DNA from: Treponema sp.
Lineage (GTDB): Bacteria; Spirochaetota; Spirochaetia; Treponematales; Breznakiellaceae
NCBI GenBank assembly: GCA_031254795.1
Contig: JAIRTS010000267.1
Span: 1-12,431 of the forward strand
DNA: 12,431 bases
Direction of reading: 5' to 3'
Within the stretch, counting starts at the first letter, position 1; each line of letters opens with the position of its first letter. The notes under the pieces are model-generated. The model saw only the letters and a list, made by a program, of their open reading frames with translations. It had not been told where the DNA came from and did not search any database. A program made the translations under genes and the position numbers. This document shows, piece after piece, positions 7,425 to 12,431 of this stretch.

Positions 7425-7900
7425 TATAGCGGATAGTGTAGGTTCTCGCGGGCTGGATTTTTCAGCATTTCGGCGTAGCGTCTTGTTTCCCACTTTGCCA
7501 TAGCGAGGTTCTGCTCAAGATAGTTGCCGCACTCCGCAGGCGTCGCGCCCGGAATGACTCCCTCGACATCCAAAATCCAAGCGCACATTTCCCGTAAAAG
7601 CGGCAGAATGTCCCTTGATTCGAGTGTTCCCTCAAAAATGGCGTAAAAACCGGTTCGGCACCCCATAGGTCCAAAGTACACCGTGCGCTCCGCCCATTCT
7701 TTGTGGGAACGCAGAAACGTCGCGCCCAGATGCTCAAGCGTGTGCAACGCCGGCTGATCCATGACCGGCTCTTTATTGGGTTCCTTAAACCGGAGATCAA
7801 AAGTGGTGAGCGCCGTTTCTCCGAACCGATCCTGACGGGACACATAAACGCCCGGCTTTAGGCGCAGATGATCAACCTGAAAACTCGCTATCTTTTCCAT
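7424..7900 (-). CDS. luxS: S-ribosylhomocysteine lyase LuxS
   Basis: This 158-residue enzyme converts S-ribosylhomocysteine to homocysteine plus DPD, the precursor of autoinducer-2, in the cytosolic activated-methyl cycle. All signature residues are present: HTLEH with His53, Glu56 and His57; Cys81 in GPMGCRTGFY (catalytic); and the third metal ligand Cys124 in ATPAECGNYLEQNL. Length matches the family (about 150-170 aa). The start has an excellent Shine-Dalgarno, AAAGGAG (complement of 7907-7913), 6 nt before the ATG. The upstream azlC overlaps its first 29 nt, so the two are translated from one message and may be coupled. No pfs (SAH nucleosidase) gene, which supplies the substrate, is in the window. 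The gene ends at the palindromic terminator. Confidence 0.97.
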   Translation of the reverse strand: MEKIASFQVDHLRLKPGVYVSRQDRFGETALTTFDLRFKEPNKEPVMDQPALHTLEHLGATFLRSHKEWAERTVYFGPMGCRTGFYAIFEGTLESRDILPLLREMCAWILDVEGVIPGATPAECGNYLEQNLAMAKWETRRYAEMLKNPARENLHYPL

Positions 7901-8666
7901 ATATTACTCCTTTCTTGTTTTGTACGAGTTGTACAACAACCAGTGAAATGGCCATGCCCACAAGTAGTGAAAGCTTGCTTGGAAATACCGTTGTCGCAAT
8001 GACCGCAATAAAGGCGGAGACAACAAACACAAGCGGCTTTTTTATCCTATACAACTGTTCTATCAACAGTACGATGAACAGAGCGGTCAACGCGAAGCCT
8101 ATGCCCTCCATGCTAAACGGAATGAGAGAACCCGCCGCAGCCCCAATAACCGAACCGACCGTCCAGTATCCATGATCCAGCAACGACACATAGAACATAA
8201 ACCACGCGCGTTCCTCAGGGGTTTCAGTTTGCCCATCTTGTCCGCCCTGCGCATCCTGCGGCTCAGCGGGCAAGGAAGAAAGCAGGGCGAAGGTTTCATC
8301 GGTCAGGGCAAACATAAGGTAATATTTCAGTTTGCCGGTCATGTTGAAACGTTTCCGCATGGTCAAGCCATACGCCATGTGCCGCGCGTTTACCACAAAC
8401 TGCACCAGCGCCGCTTCCATAAGCCCAGCGCCAGTGGAGAACAGCCCCACCGCGCTATACTGTCCCGCTCCCGCGTACATTACGACGCTCATCACCAGCG
8501 AAAGCTGCCACGGATAGCCCGCGTCGACCAGCAGAAGCCCGAATGCGACGCCGATAGCCAGATACCCCAGCAATACCGGTATGGAATACCGAACAGCGCG
8601 GACGAATACCGCGCGTTTATTCGGCATAAACGGCGCCCGCCTGTCAGTTTGTTGCGCTTCGCGCAT
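7872..8666 (-). CDS. azlC: AzlC-family branched-chain amino acid exporter subunit
   Basis: This 264-residue inner-membrane protein has about 7-8 hydrophobic segments. AzlC family motifs are clear: YSIPVLLGYLAIGVAFG (27-43), YAGAGQYSAVGL (64-75), NARHMAYG (93-100) and TDETFAL (122-128). AzlC with AzlD forms the large/small pair that exports branched-chain amino acids in other bacteria. The small azlD is not beside it here. A hydrophilic insert rich in Gln/Asp/Glu (about 134-152) sits between membrane segments. ATG 8666 is supported by GGAGG (complement of 8671-8675) 4 nt upstream, so the 13 extra residues before Met14 are probably real. The 3' end overlaps luxS by 29 nt and carries its Shine-Dalgarno. 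The transported substrate is inferred from the family. Confidence 0.88.
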   Translation of the reverse strand: MREAQQTDRRAPFMPNKRAVFVRAVRYSIPVLLGYLAIGVAFGLLLVDAGYPWQLSLVMSVVMYAGAGQYSAVGLFSTGAGLMEAALVQFVVNARHMAYGLTMRKRFNMTGKLKYYLMFALTDETFALLSSLPAEPQDAQGGQDGQTETPEERAWFMFYVSLLDHGYWTVGSVIGAAAGSLIPFSMEGIGFALTALFIVLLIEQLYRIKKPLVFVVSAFIAVIATTVFPSKLSLLVGMAISLVVVQLVQNKKGVIYGKDSEFSG

Positions 8667-8752
8667 AAAACCTCCAAAAACCGCCGTTTAGACGATTTTT
8701 ACCTCGCAGACTGCCAAACCAGCCCATAAATCGTGGTCTTTGAGTCACGTTG

Positions 8753-8778
8753 TGTCGCAAAAATCTACAAGCGCGACA
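8753..8778 (-). other. Small stem-loop after the EEP gene
   Basis: TGTCGC (8753-8758) and GCGACA (8773-8778) form a 6-bp stem just downstream of the EEP stop on the minus strand. No T tract follows, so termination is uncertain. The rest of the 116-nt gap to azlC shows no convincing promoter. Confidence 0.25.
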
Positions 8779-8782
8779 GGCG

Positions 8783-9805
8783 TTAATCCGTGTCACGGTC
8801 AATATAGAATTCAGCCCACACCGGATAGTGATCGCTCACTTCTTTCGGCTCTATACCCAAAGAAGAAAAATCGTACATCGCGTCGTAATACACAACCCCG
8901 AAGTTGCCGGTGAAGTCTTCTTTCGAAGACGCGGTGATTATGAACCGGTCATAGGTGTTGTCGCTTTCCGCCACAGTCGTGTTGTACTCATTGGTAATGA
9001 CGAGTTGATAATCCGAATCCGGAAACACACTCGCAAGATTGTTTTCGTTGTAATAACTTCCGTCCGCGTTAAAGTCGCCCACGACAAGCGCGTCGGCCTC
9101 GTTCCACATGCGCTGAAAATACCTGATGACTTCAGGCAAGGCGGCAATCTCTCTCTCCGCGTCGGACGGCTGAAGGTGGTTGTCTATCAAGATGAAATCA
9201 AACCGGTCTTTAGTCTGGAAGTACACCGCCAGAGGGTCGCGTTGAAACCGGTCGTCCGAATCATCGTATGTCGCGCTGTCAACGACGTTGAGTTTTTCCG
9301 TGTTGTAAATGACCCAGTACTGCTCCTTTGACGCGGTTCTTCCTTCGCGCGGTCCAAGAACATAGTCGTAGCGTGCGGGCAAAAGCCTCATAAACTGTTG
9401 AACAGGCTCATCGCTTGCCGAGCGCACTTCCTGAACCGCGACCACATCCACATGGGAAATAATGTCAACCAGCACGTCAACGACTTTAGCCTTCTTCATT
9501 TTCGACGCGCCGAATATCTGTATGTTAAAAGAATAAATCCGTATCGCGCCCGCTTCCGAATCGCCCGGCAAGGCGGCGTTTCCCGCAGGGAGCGGCGTTG
9601 GGGCGGCAACCGGATCCGCAGAATCCGCTATAGCAGTCCCATAGTTTTGCCAAATATAGTACAACGCCGCCAACACAATAAAGACGGCGGCAAACGCCCG
9701 CATTGATCTGGACAACTTTTTGGACAACACCGCTCTCTTGTCGGGTTTTCTTTTCTTTGTCATCTTTTTTCCGGTTGTTGACATCCCTGTCTTTTTCGTA
9801 GACAT
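8783..9805 (-). CDS. Membrane-anchored DNase I-like (EEP family) phosphodiesterase/nuclease
   Basis: This is a 340-residue protein. A Lys/Arg-rich N-terminus (residues 1-35) is followed by one membrane helix (about 36-53), a Pro/Ala linker and an endonuclease/exonuclease/phosphatase domain (about 87-338). Catalytic motifs are complete: Asn94 in YSFNIQ, Glu126 in VAVQEVR, His210 in IDNHLQ, Asp244/Asn246 in VVGDFNADG, Asp286 in YDRFII, and Asp325/His326 in SDHYPVW. The charge pattern suggests an N-in topology with the enzyme outside the inner membrane. The family cleaves phosphodiesters in DNA, RNA, lipids or nucleotides; nutrient DNA scavenging is plausible, but the substrate is not readable from sequence. 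Alternative starts at Met8 or Met15 would leave the same architecture. There is no Shine-Dalgarno; a TATAAT ends 10 nt upstream of the ATG at 9805. Confidence 0.88.
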   Translation of the reverse strand: MSTKKTGMSTTGKKMTKKRKPDKRAVLSKKLSRSMRAFAAVFIVLAALYYIWQNYGTAIADSADPVAAPTPLPAGNAALPGDSEAGAIRIYSFNIQIFGASKMKKAKVVDVLVDIISHVDVVAVQEVRSASDEPVQQFMRLLPARYDYVLGPREGRTASKEQYWVIYNTEKLNVVDSATYDDSDDRFQRDPLAVYFQTKDRFDFILIDNHLQPSDAEREIAALPEVIRYFQRMWNEADALVVGDFNADGSYYNENNLASVFPDSDYQLVITNEYNTTVAESDNTYDRFIITASSKEDFTGNFGVVYYDAMYDFSSLGIEPKEVSDHYPVWAEFYIDRDTD

Positions 9806-9815
9806 ACTATGCAGT

Positions 9816-9843
9816 ATTATAGCCAGTTATGAAACTTTTACAA
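9816..9843 (-). promoter_or_regulatory. Promoter of the EEP gene
   Basis: On the minus strand a -35 TTGTAA (complement of 9838-9843), a 16-nt spacer and a perfect -10 TATAAT (complement of 9816-9821) precede the ATG at 9805. The box ends only 10 nt before the ATG, so the leader is predicted to be about 3-4 nt. Confidence 0.6.
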
Positions 9844-9903
9844 GGGAGCGAAACGCCCGCCTCCATTTCCGTTTCAATTTTAGTAAAATCACACCGGGCG
9901 CTC

Positions 9904-9932
9904 TTGACAAAAAACGCGCTTTCCGCTATTAT
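9904..9932 (+). promoter_or_regulatory. Promoter of the tRNA cluster
   Basis: Consensus -35 TTGACA (9904-9909), a 17-nt spacer and -10 TATTAT (9927-9932) place the start about 6 nt before the first tRNA (9945). No equally good promoter lies before the second or third tRNA, so all three are probably processed from one transcript. Confidence 0.75.
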
Positions 9933-9944
9933 AAAAAATCTCTT

Positions 9945-10029
9945 GGAGAGATGTCCGAGCGGTTGAAGGAGGCGGTCTTGAAAACCGTTGCGCTGCAAGG
10001 CGCCGGGGGTTCGAATCCCTCTCTCTCCG
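9945..10029 (+). tRNA. tRNA-Ser (anticodon UGA)
   Basis: An 85-nt class II tRNA. The acceptor arm GGAGAGA pairs with TCTCTCC (10022-10028), and the discriminator is G10029. The anticodon loop CTTGAAA has TGA at 9979-9981, which reads UCA. The long variable arm (GCGC stem) is typical of serine. The T loop is TTCGAAT. CCA is not encoded. Confidence 0.95.
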
Positions 10030-10083
10030 TTTTAGGGCGACTAAGACCGGCGATTTCTTTGACGAAAAAAGACGGTGTTTATT

Positions 10084-10171
10084 GGAGCGGTGACCGAGTG
10101 GCCGAAGGTGGCTCCCTGCTAAGGAGTTTTACCCCTAAAGGGTAACGGAGGTTCGAATCCTCTCTGCTCCG
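10084..10171 (+). tRNA. tRNA-Ser (anticodon GCU)
   Basis: An 88-nt class II tRNA. The acceptor arm GGAGCGG pairs with CTGCTCC (one G-U), and the discriminator is G10171. The anticodon GCT is at 10118-10120 and reads AGC/AGU. The long variable arm contains TTACCCCTAAAGGGTAA. CCA is not encoded; a short T run follows the gene. Confidence 0.95.
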
Positions 10172-10220
10172 TGTTTTTGCTCGCGCAAATTGCTCTCAAA
10201 GTAAAAATGTTGTTTATAAC

Positions 10221-10294
10221 GAGGTTGTAGCTCAGCTGGATAGAGCATCAGATTGCGGATCTGAAGGTCGCACGTTCAAATCGTGTCAGCCTCA
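10221..10294 (+). tRNA. tRNA-Arg (anticodon GCG)
   Basis: A 74-nt tRNA with complete cloverleaf. The acceptor arm GAGGTTG pairs with CAGCCTC (one G-U), and the discriminator is A10294. The D loop carries GGAT, giving the A20 arginine identity base. The anticodon loop TTGCGGA sits between the TCAGA and TCTGA stem strands and gives GCG at 10255-10257, which reads CGC and CGU. The T loop is TTCAAAT. CCA is not encoded. A G34 anticodon for CGN is unusual in bacteria, which normally use ACG edited to ICG. Confidence 0.92.
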
Positions 10295-10600
10295 TTTGTT
10301 TTAGCGCGATATTTCGGGGATGCGTTCCAGCGCGACGGGAGCGCGTTTGATCGTTTCCGCGCCTCATCCTGCCACAACTCTTCCGGCGCAAGGCGAGCGA
10401 GGTTGCCACATTGTTCCAGCCCAGTGCGGTTTTTCCTCTGGAGAAAGAAGATTCCCCCATAGGGCAATTAAAATGCGTCAATCACGCGCTGTTTTCCGAT
10501 TCCGAAGCGAACTTGTGCGGCAGTGCGGGGTCTCGCCGAAACGCGGGTGTTTCGTATATATCGTAGTTATGCACAATAAAAACTGAAAATCTTGAAGAAT
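10295..10600. other. Long stretch without a supported gene, 3' of the tRNA cluster
   Basis: About 300 nt with no ORF I trust. Frames on both strands are open but unlike any family and lack ribosome-binding sites; one minus-strand frame (10276-10467) runs into the tRNA-Arg and gives the familiar spurious peptide of antisense tRNA. A small hairpin (CGAAAC at 10537-10542 with GTTTCG at 10549-10554) is the only local structure. It may be decayed coding sequence at the edge of the mobile region. Confidence 0.35.
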
Positions 10601-10620
10601 GCGCCGCATTCGTGCGGCGC
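10601..10620. terminator. GC-rich hairpin with UUCG tetraloop
   Basis: GCGCCGCA (10601-10608) pairs perfectly with TGCGGCGC (10613-10620) around a TTCG loop, a very stable RNA hairpin. An A-rich then T6 stretch follows (to 10635) on the + strand, but the T run is about 10 nt away. It could terminate read-through from the tRNAs or insulate the recombinase promoter. Confidence 0.45.
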
Positions 10621-10644
10621 GGAAGAAAATTTTTTGAAAAAGAA

Positions 10645-10676
10645 TTGACAAAATAAAAAAATGACGGCAATATAAA
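10645..10676 (+). promoter_or_regulatory. Promoter upstream of the recombinase pseudogene
   Basis: A consensus -35 TTGACA (10645-10650) is followed by TATAAA (10671-10676) at a long 20-nt spacing, or by CAATAT (10668-10673) at 17 nt. AAGGA follows at 10675-10679. The region is A-rich. Confidence 0.4.
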
Positions 10677-10749
10677 GGAACAACAACATTTTTATGGGTG
10701 TTTATGTGGAGATACACTGCGGGGAAGCGTCTGTCGCGGCGCACGGTTT

Positions 10750-11670
10750 TTGAGGAAACCCTTGGCTGGAAAAATGGCAAAAAAGCGTGGAACCGCCTGC
10801 GACAACCGCAGGAGAGCATCCGTGCAAAACAAAAGAAATTTCTTTTCGGATAAATGGCGAGAACGGCTTAACGAAGTGCTTCCTGTTAGAAAATACAGCC
10901 CCAAAACAAAAAAAATGTATATTCATTACAACAGTAATTATGCTGCGCCGCACAAAAACCTCCGCCCACCATTGACATTGCGGATGTAACGCGCTATATC
11001 GCAAACCTTGATAAAAAATTTGGGCGTTCGGCGGCGACTATGAATCTTGCGATAAACGCTCTTAAATTTTTTATAACGAAGTTGTTGAAAATTCCATTGT
11101 GAGGGAATCCTCTCGCCCGTGTCATGACAAACGGCTCCCCGAGGTTCTCTCAAAAGCGGAAATACAAAAACTTTTGTCTGCGGAAATCAACCCAAAACAC
11201 AAGTTACTGTTGATGTTGACCTACTTTTCCGGCTTTAGAGCTGGCGAAGTCGTCGCGTTAAAGATTGAAGATGTCGATTTTACGCGACGTACCATACTTG
11301 TACGCGTGGGCAAAGGCCGTAAAGACAGATATACCGTACTCTCCGAAATCGCCGCAGAATACTTGTCGCGATGCCACATCCTTTTTCATATTGACCATTG
11401 GATTTTTCCGAGGCAAAAGGTTGGCGTGCATCTCTCCATCCGTAGTACCACCGAACGTATTTTTGAACAGGCACTCAATAATGTCGGCATTGAAAAAAGA
11501 ACTTCCATCCACAGTCTGCGCCATTCATTTGCAACCCATCTTTTGGAAAACGGCGTCGACGCGCGCTACATTCAAAATTTATAGGACACGCCTCCGTCCG
11601 CTACACTCATGTGGCTAAACGTCATGCCCTTAAAATACAAAGCCCTCTTGACACTTCCGGCGCAGATTAA
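10750..11670 (+). pseudogene. Tyrosine recombinase (XerC/D or IntI-like), frameshifted
   Basis: This is a broken site-specific tyrosine recombinase. The N-terminal SAM-like domain is split. ERLNEVLPVRKYSPKTKKMY and HYNSN are in one frame. PPTIDIADVTRYIANL and TMNLAINALKFF are in a second. The catalytic domain (11099-11584) is in a third and carries SGFRAGEVVALK (Arg), GKGRKDRYTVL (Lys) and HSLRHSFATHLLENG (His-x-x-Arg). The tail IGHASVRYTHVAKRHALKIQSPLD is shifted again and ends at TAA 11668-11670. Single-base losses near 10938, in the T run at 11067-11072 and near 11580 explain the shifts. About four residues before the catalytic Tyr (usually TTEIYTHV) are missing. The C-terminal SPLD motif is shared with integron integrases, but the IntI-specific insert is absent. 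A real 5' end is unclear; another open frame starts at ATG 10704. Confidence 0.85.
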
Positions 11671-11676
11671 TAATGT
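11648..11676 (+). promoter_or_regulatory. Promoter at the recombinase 3' end
   Basis: A consensus -35 TTGACA (11648-11653), a 17-nt spacer and TAATGT (11671-11676) point out of the recombinase into the downstream cassette-like region. The -10 overlaps the 14-nt palindrome, which could be an operator. Confidence 0.45.
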
Positions 11677-11683
11677 ACATTAT
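11670..11683. repeat. 14-nt perfect palindrome at the recombinase stop codon
   Basis: ATAATGTACATTAT is a perfect dyad starting on the last base of the recombinase stop codon. It overlaps the predicted -10 and start site. It could be a regulator site or part of a recombination site. Confidence 0.55.
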
Positions 11684-11694
11684 CTGTCATTTCT

Positions 11695-11743
11695 GGCGGA
11701 TAGCGTGTGCCTGACGGACATTACACGCAAGAGACGGCGGATA
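11695..11743. repeat. Direct and inverted repeats after the recombinase
   Basis: GGCGGATA occurs at 11695-11702 and again at 11736-11743. Between them GCGTGT (11703-11708) and ACACGC (11723-11728) form an inverted pair. A GTTATAC follows at 11750-11756, close to the integron core-site pattern GTTRRRY but with one mismatch. This could be an attachment site of the neighbouring recombinase; that is inference. Confidence 0.35.
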
Positions 11744-11798
11744 TGGGGAGTTATACGAAATGGTGCCTAAAATTTGTTGGAAATATTATAAAAAATTA

Positions 11799-11828
11799 TT
11801 GACATATTAAAAAAAAATATGGAATAAT
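11799..11828 (+). promoter_or_regulatory. Promoter of the SUKH-like fragment
   Basis: TTGACA (11799-11804), an 18-nt spacer and AATAAT (11823-11828), preceded by TG at 11820-11821 as an extended -10. The spacer is very A-rich. The gene start is 17 nt downstream of the box. Confidence 0.55.
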
Positions 11829-11844
11829 AAAAATCGGGGAAACA

Positions 11845-12003
11845 ATGGATTTATTGAACACAATAAAGAGGTTTTGTGATATTGAAATATATCCGGAATA
11901 TCAAAAGCCAAATGACGCAAATGGAACAATGGTTTGGAATATTGACGGCGTGGCATTTGGCTGTGATGCAAGTGGAGGGGAATATATAGTCATTCCACTT
12001 TAG
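11845..12003 (+). pseudogene. SUKH (SMI1/KNR4)-like gene, 3'-truncated by IS630
   Basis: ATG 11845 to TAG 12001-12003 gives 52 residues; GGGGA (11836-11840) lies 4 nt upstream and a good promoter precedes it. The peptide has EIYPEYQKP and then WNIDGVAFGCDASGGEY, which resembles the N-terminal half of small SUKH/SMI1-KNR4 proteins. These are usually over 90-150 residues and often act as immunity proteins to toxins. The last residues (IVIPL) seem to be encoded by the end of the neighbouring IS630 element: the sequence changes at a TA (11987-11988) right after GEY, and the transposase stop lies 20 nt further on. The gene is much more AT-rich than the chromosomal genes nearby, suggesting transfer. 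Family assignment is from memory of the motif. Confidence 0.45.
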
Positions 12004-12008
12004 AATGC

Positions 12009-12431
12009 CTAACGCCAATAATTATAAACAGCGGACTGAAACAAATCACAAACAGGCGCGACGTCGCGCGACGCCCGTCTCATGCTCGCCCAATCTTTCT
12101 CTGTCGGATTAAAATCAGGCGAACACGCCGGAAGAGACAACGGACGCGCATTGGCCTTCCCGCGTGTCGCATCCAGCTGTCTCTTTTTATGGGATCGCGC
12201 CCGATCCATAATTATCGCGTGCCCTTCTTTCACCTCGGCCGGCGGATCGCTCTCGGGCCTCTTTCAAAATGCCCCCGGCCATAGAGTCGCCGCGGCCTCA
12301 GGCGCGAGCCCCCCCCCCCCCACGACGACATTTATTCGATGGAAATTATCCCGCGTTTGCCGTCTTCCATCTTCACGCCCCGTGGAGCCGCCCGCACTCG
12401 CGCCGCAGACACTCGCGCGTTCCACACTCAC
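12009..12431 (-). pseudogene. IS630-family DDE transposase, C-terminal part, frameshifted
   Basis: The minus-strand frame 12009-12233 encodes EGHAIIMDRARSHKKRQL and then LPACSPDFNPTEKDWASMRR. This is the IS630/DDE_3 C-terminal pattern with the second Asp (IIMD) and the catalytic Glu (NPTEK). Usual residues are altered (MDNA is MDRA; LPPYSPD is LPACSPD). Further upstream RAAPRGVKMEDGKRG (about 12350-12390) matches another family block but is in a different frame, with stops and a 13-base C/G run (12309-12321) between. The first catalytic Asp and the N-terminal helix-turn-helix lie outside the window. Multiple frame changes show it is inactive, unless the homopolymer is a sequencing error, which would explain only part of the damage. 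Confidence 0.8.
12309..12321. repeat. 13-base C homopolymer (poly-G on the minus strand)
   Basis: Thirteen consecutive C lie inside the decayed transposase. Such tracts slip during replication and are also error-prone in sequencing. In treponemes poly-G tracts can drive phase variation, but here the host gene is already broken. Confidence 0.9.

Larger units (their letters stand above)
11987..12431 (-). mobile_element. IS630-family element, end and part of the body
   Basis: The element seems to begin at the TA of 11987-11988 and runs out of the window on the right. IS630 elements insert at and duplicate TA. Terminal sequence TAGTCATTCCACTTTAG leads to the transposase stop 20 nt inside. The second end is not in the window, so terminal inverted repeats cannot be compared. 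Confidence 0.5.

Noticed and set aside
8172..9331. Plus-strand ORFs of 185 and 193 aa opposite azlC and the EEP gene
   Set aside because: They are antisense shadows of two genes with clear family motifs.
10059..10087. TTGACG as a separate promoter for tRNA-Ser(GCU)
   Set aside because: The position 17 nt downstream is TTGGAG, not a -10 box, and falls within the tRNA itself.
9720..10145. Plus-strand 141-aa ORF across the EEP start and two tRNAs
   Set aside because: It reads through two well-folded tRNA-Ser genes and has no homology signal.
10248..10481. Minus-strand ORF of 77 aa ending TRFERATFRSAI
   Set aside because: Its 3' part is antisense to the tRNA-Arg; this kind of peptide is a well-known artefact of tRNA loci.
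12007..12013. GCCTAAC matching the integron attC core pattern RYYYAAC
   Set aside because: It overlaps the stop codon of the IS630 transposase and lies inside the presumed IS end, so it belongs to the IS and not to a cassette. No matching partner core was found at attC distance.
10221..12431. tRNA-Arg as the integration site of an island carrying the recombinase
   Set aside because: I could not find a direct repeat of the tRNA 3' end downstream in the window, so there is no attR to support it; the right boundary may lie outside.
1..12431. CRISPR array or complete novel defence system
   Set aside because: No regularly spaced repeats were seen. The only immunity-type candidate is the truncated SUKH-like fragment, with no partner toxin gene visible.

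Overview
The window looks like a piece of a Treponema-type spirochaete chromosome of roughly 50% GC. The evidence is a GreA of about 900 residues with a long helical-repeat N-terminus (a form known from spirochaetes and chlamydiae), a spirochaete-style lipobox, several treponeme-like proteins of no known function, and a decayed tyrosine recombinase of a kind common in treponeme genomes. The GC content and the IS/recombinase debris fit termite-gut treponemes better than T. denticola or T. pallidum. The species is an inference.

Layout. Positions 1-119 hold the 3' end of an ispD-like gene. proC (335-1150), a lipoprotein gene (1224-2084) and a TPR-type gene (2139-3086) follow on the + strand. The TPR gene is 11 nt upstream of the giant greA (3098-5788), which has a good Shine-Dalgarno, so these two look co-transcribed. 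A 268-nt gap (5789-6056) holds two candidate mini-ORFs and a strong hairpin. A secreted, membrane-anchored protein with a von Willebrand A-like fold, a Pro-rich linker and a conserved-looking C-terminus runs 6057-7379. It converges on luxS (7424-7900, minus) at a perfect palindromic terminator. luxS overlaps azlC (7872-8666, minus), and a membrane-anchored DNase I-like (EEP) protein lies upstream on the same strand (8783-9805). Divergent from it is a cluster of three tRNAs: Ser(UGA), Ser(GCU) and Arg(GCG).

From about 10.3 kb the region changes character. It has no intact large genes. It holds a tyrosine recombinase broken by at least three single-base frameshifts (about 10750-11670), a good promoter and a 14-nt palindrome exactly at the recombinase 3' end, an AT-rich short gene resembling the N-terminus of a SUKH/SMI1-KNR4 immunity-type protein, and a decayed IS630-family transposase with a 13-base C run. 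The simplest reading is a degraded mobile or cassette region beside a tRNA cluster, in which an IS630 element cut the SUKH-like gene at a TA dinucleotide.

A cross-cutting observation is that several housekeeping genes (proC, the lipoprotein, the TPR gene, the EEP gene) have a recognisable -10 box ending only 6-13 nt before the start codon. This predicts leaderless or near-leaderless mRNAs, whereas greA, azlC and luxS have classical Shine-Dalgarno sites. No CRISPR array, rRNA or complete new defence system is visible.
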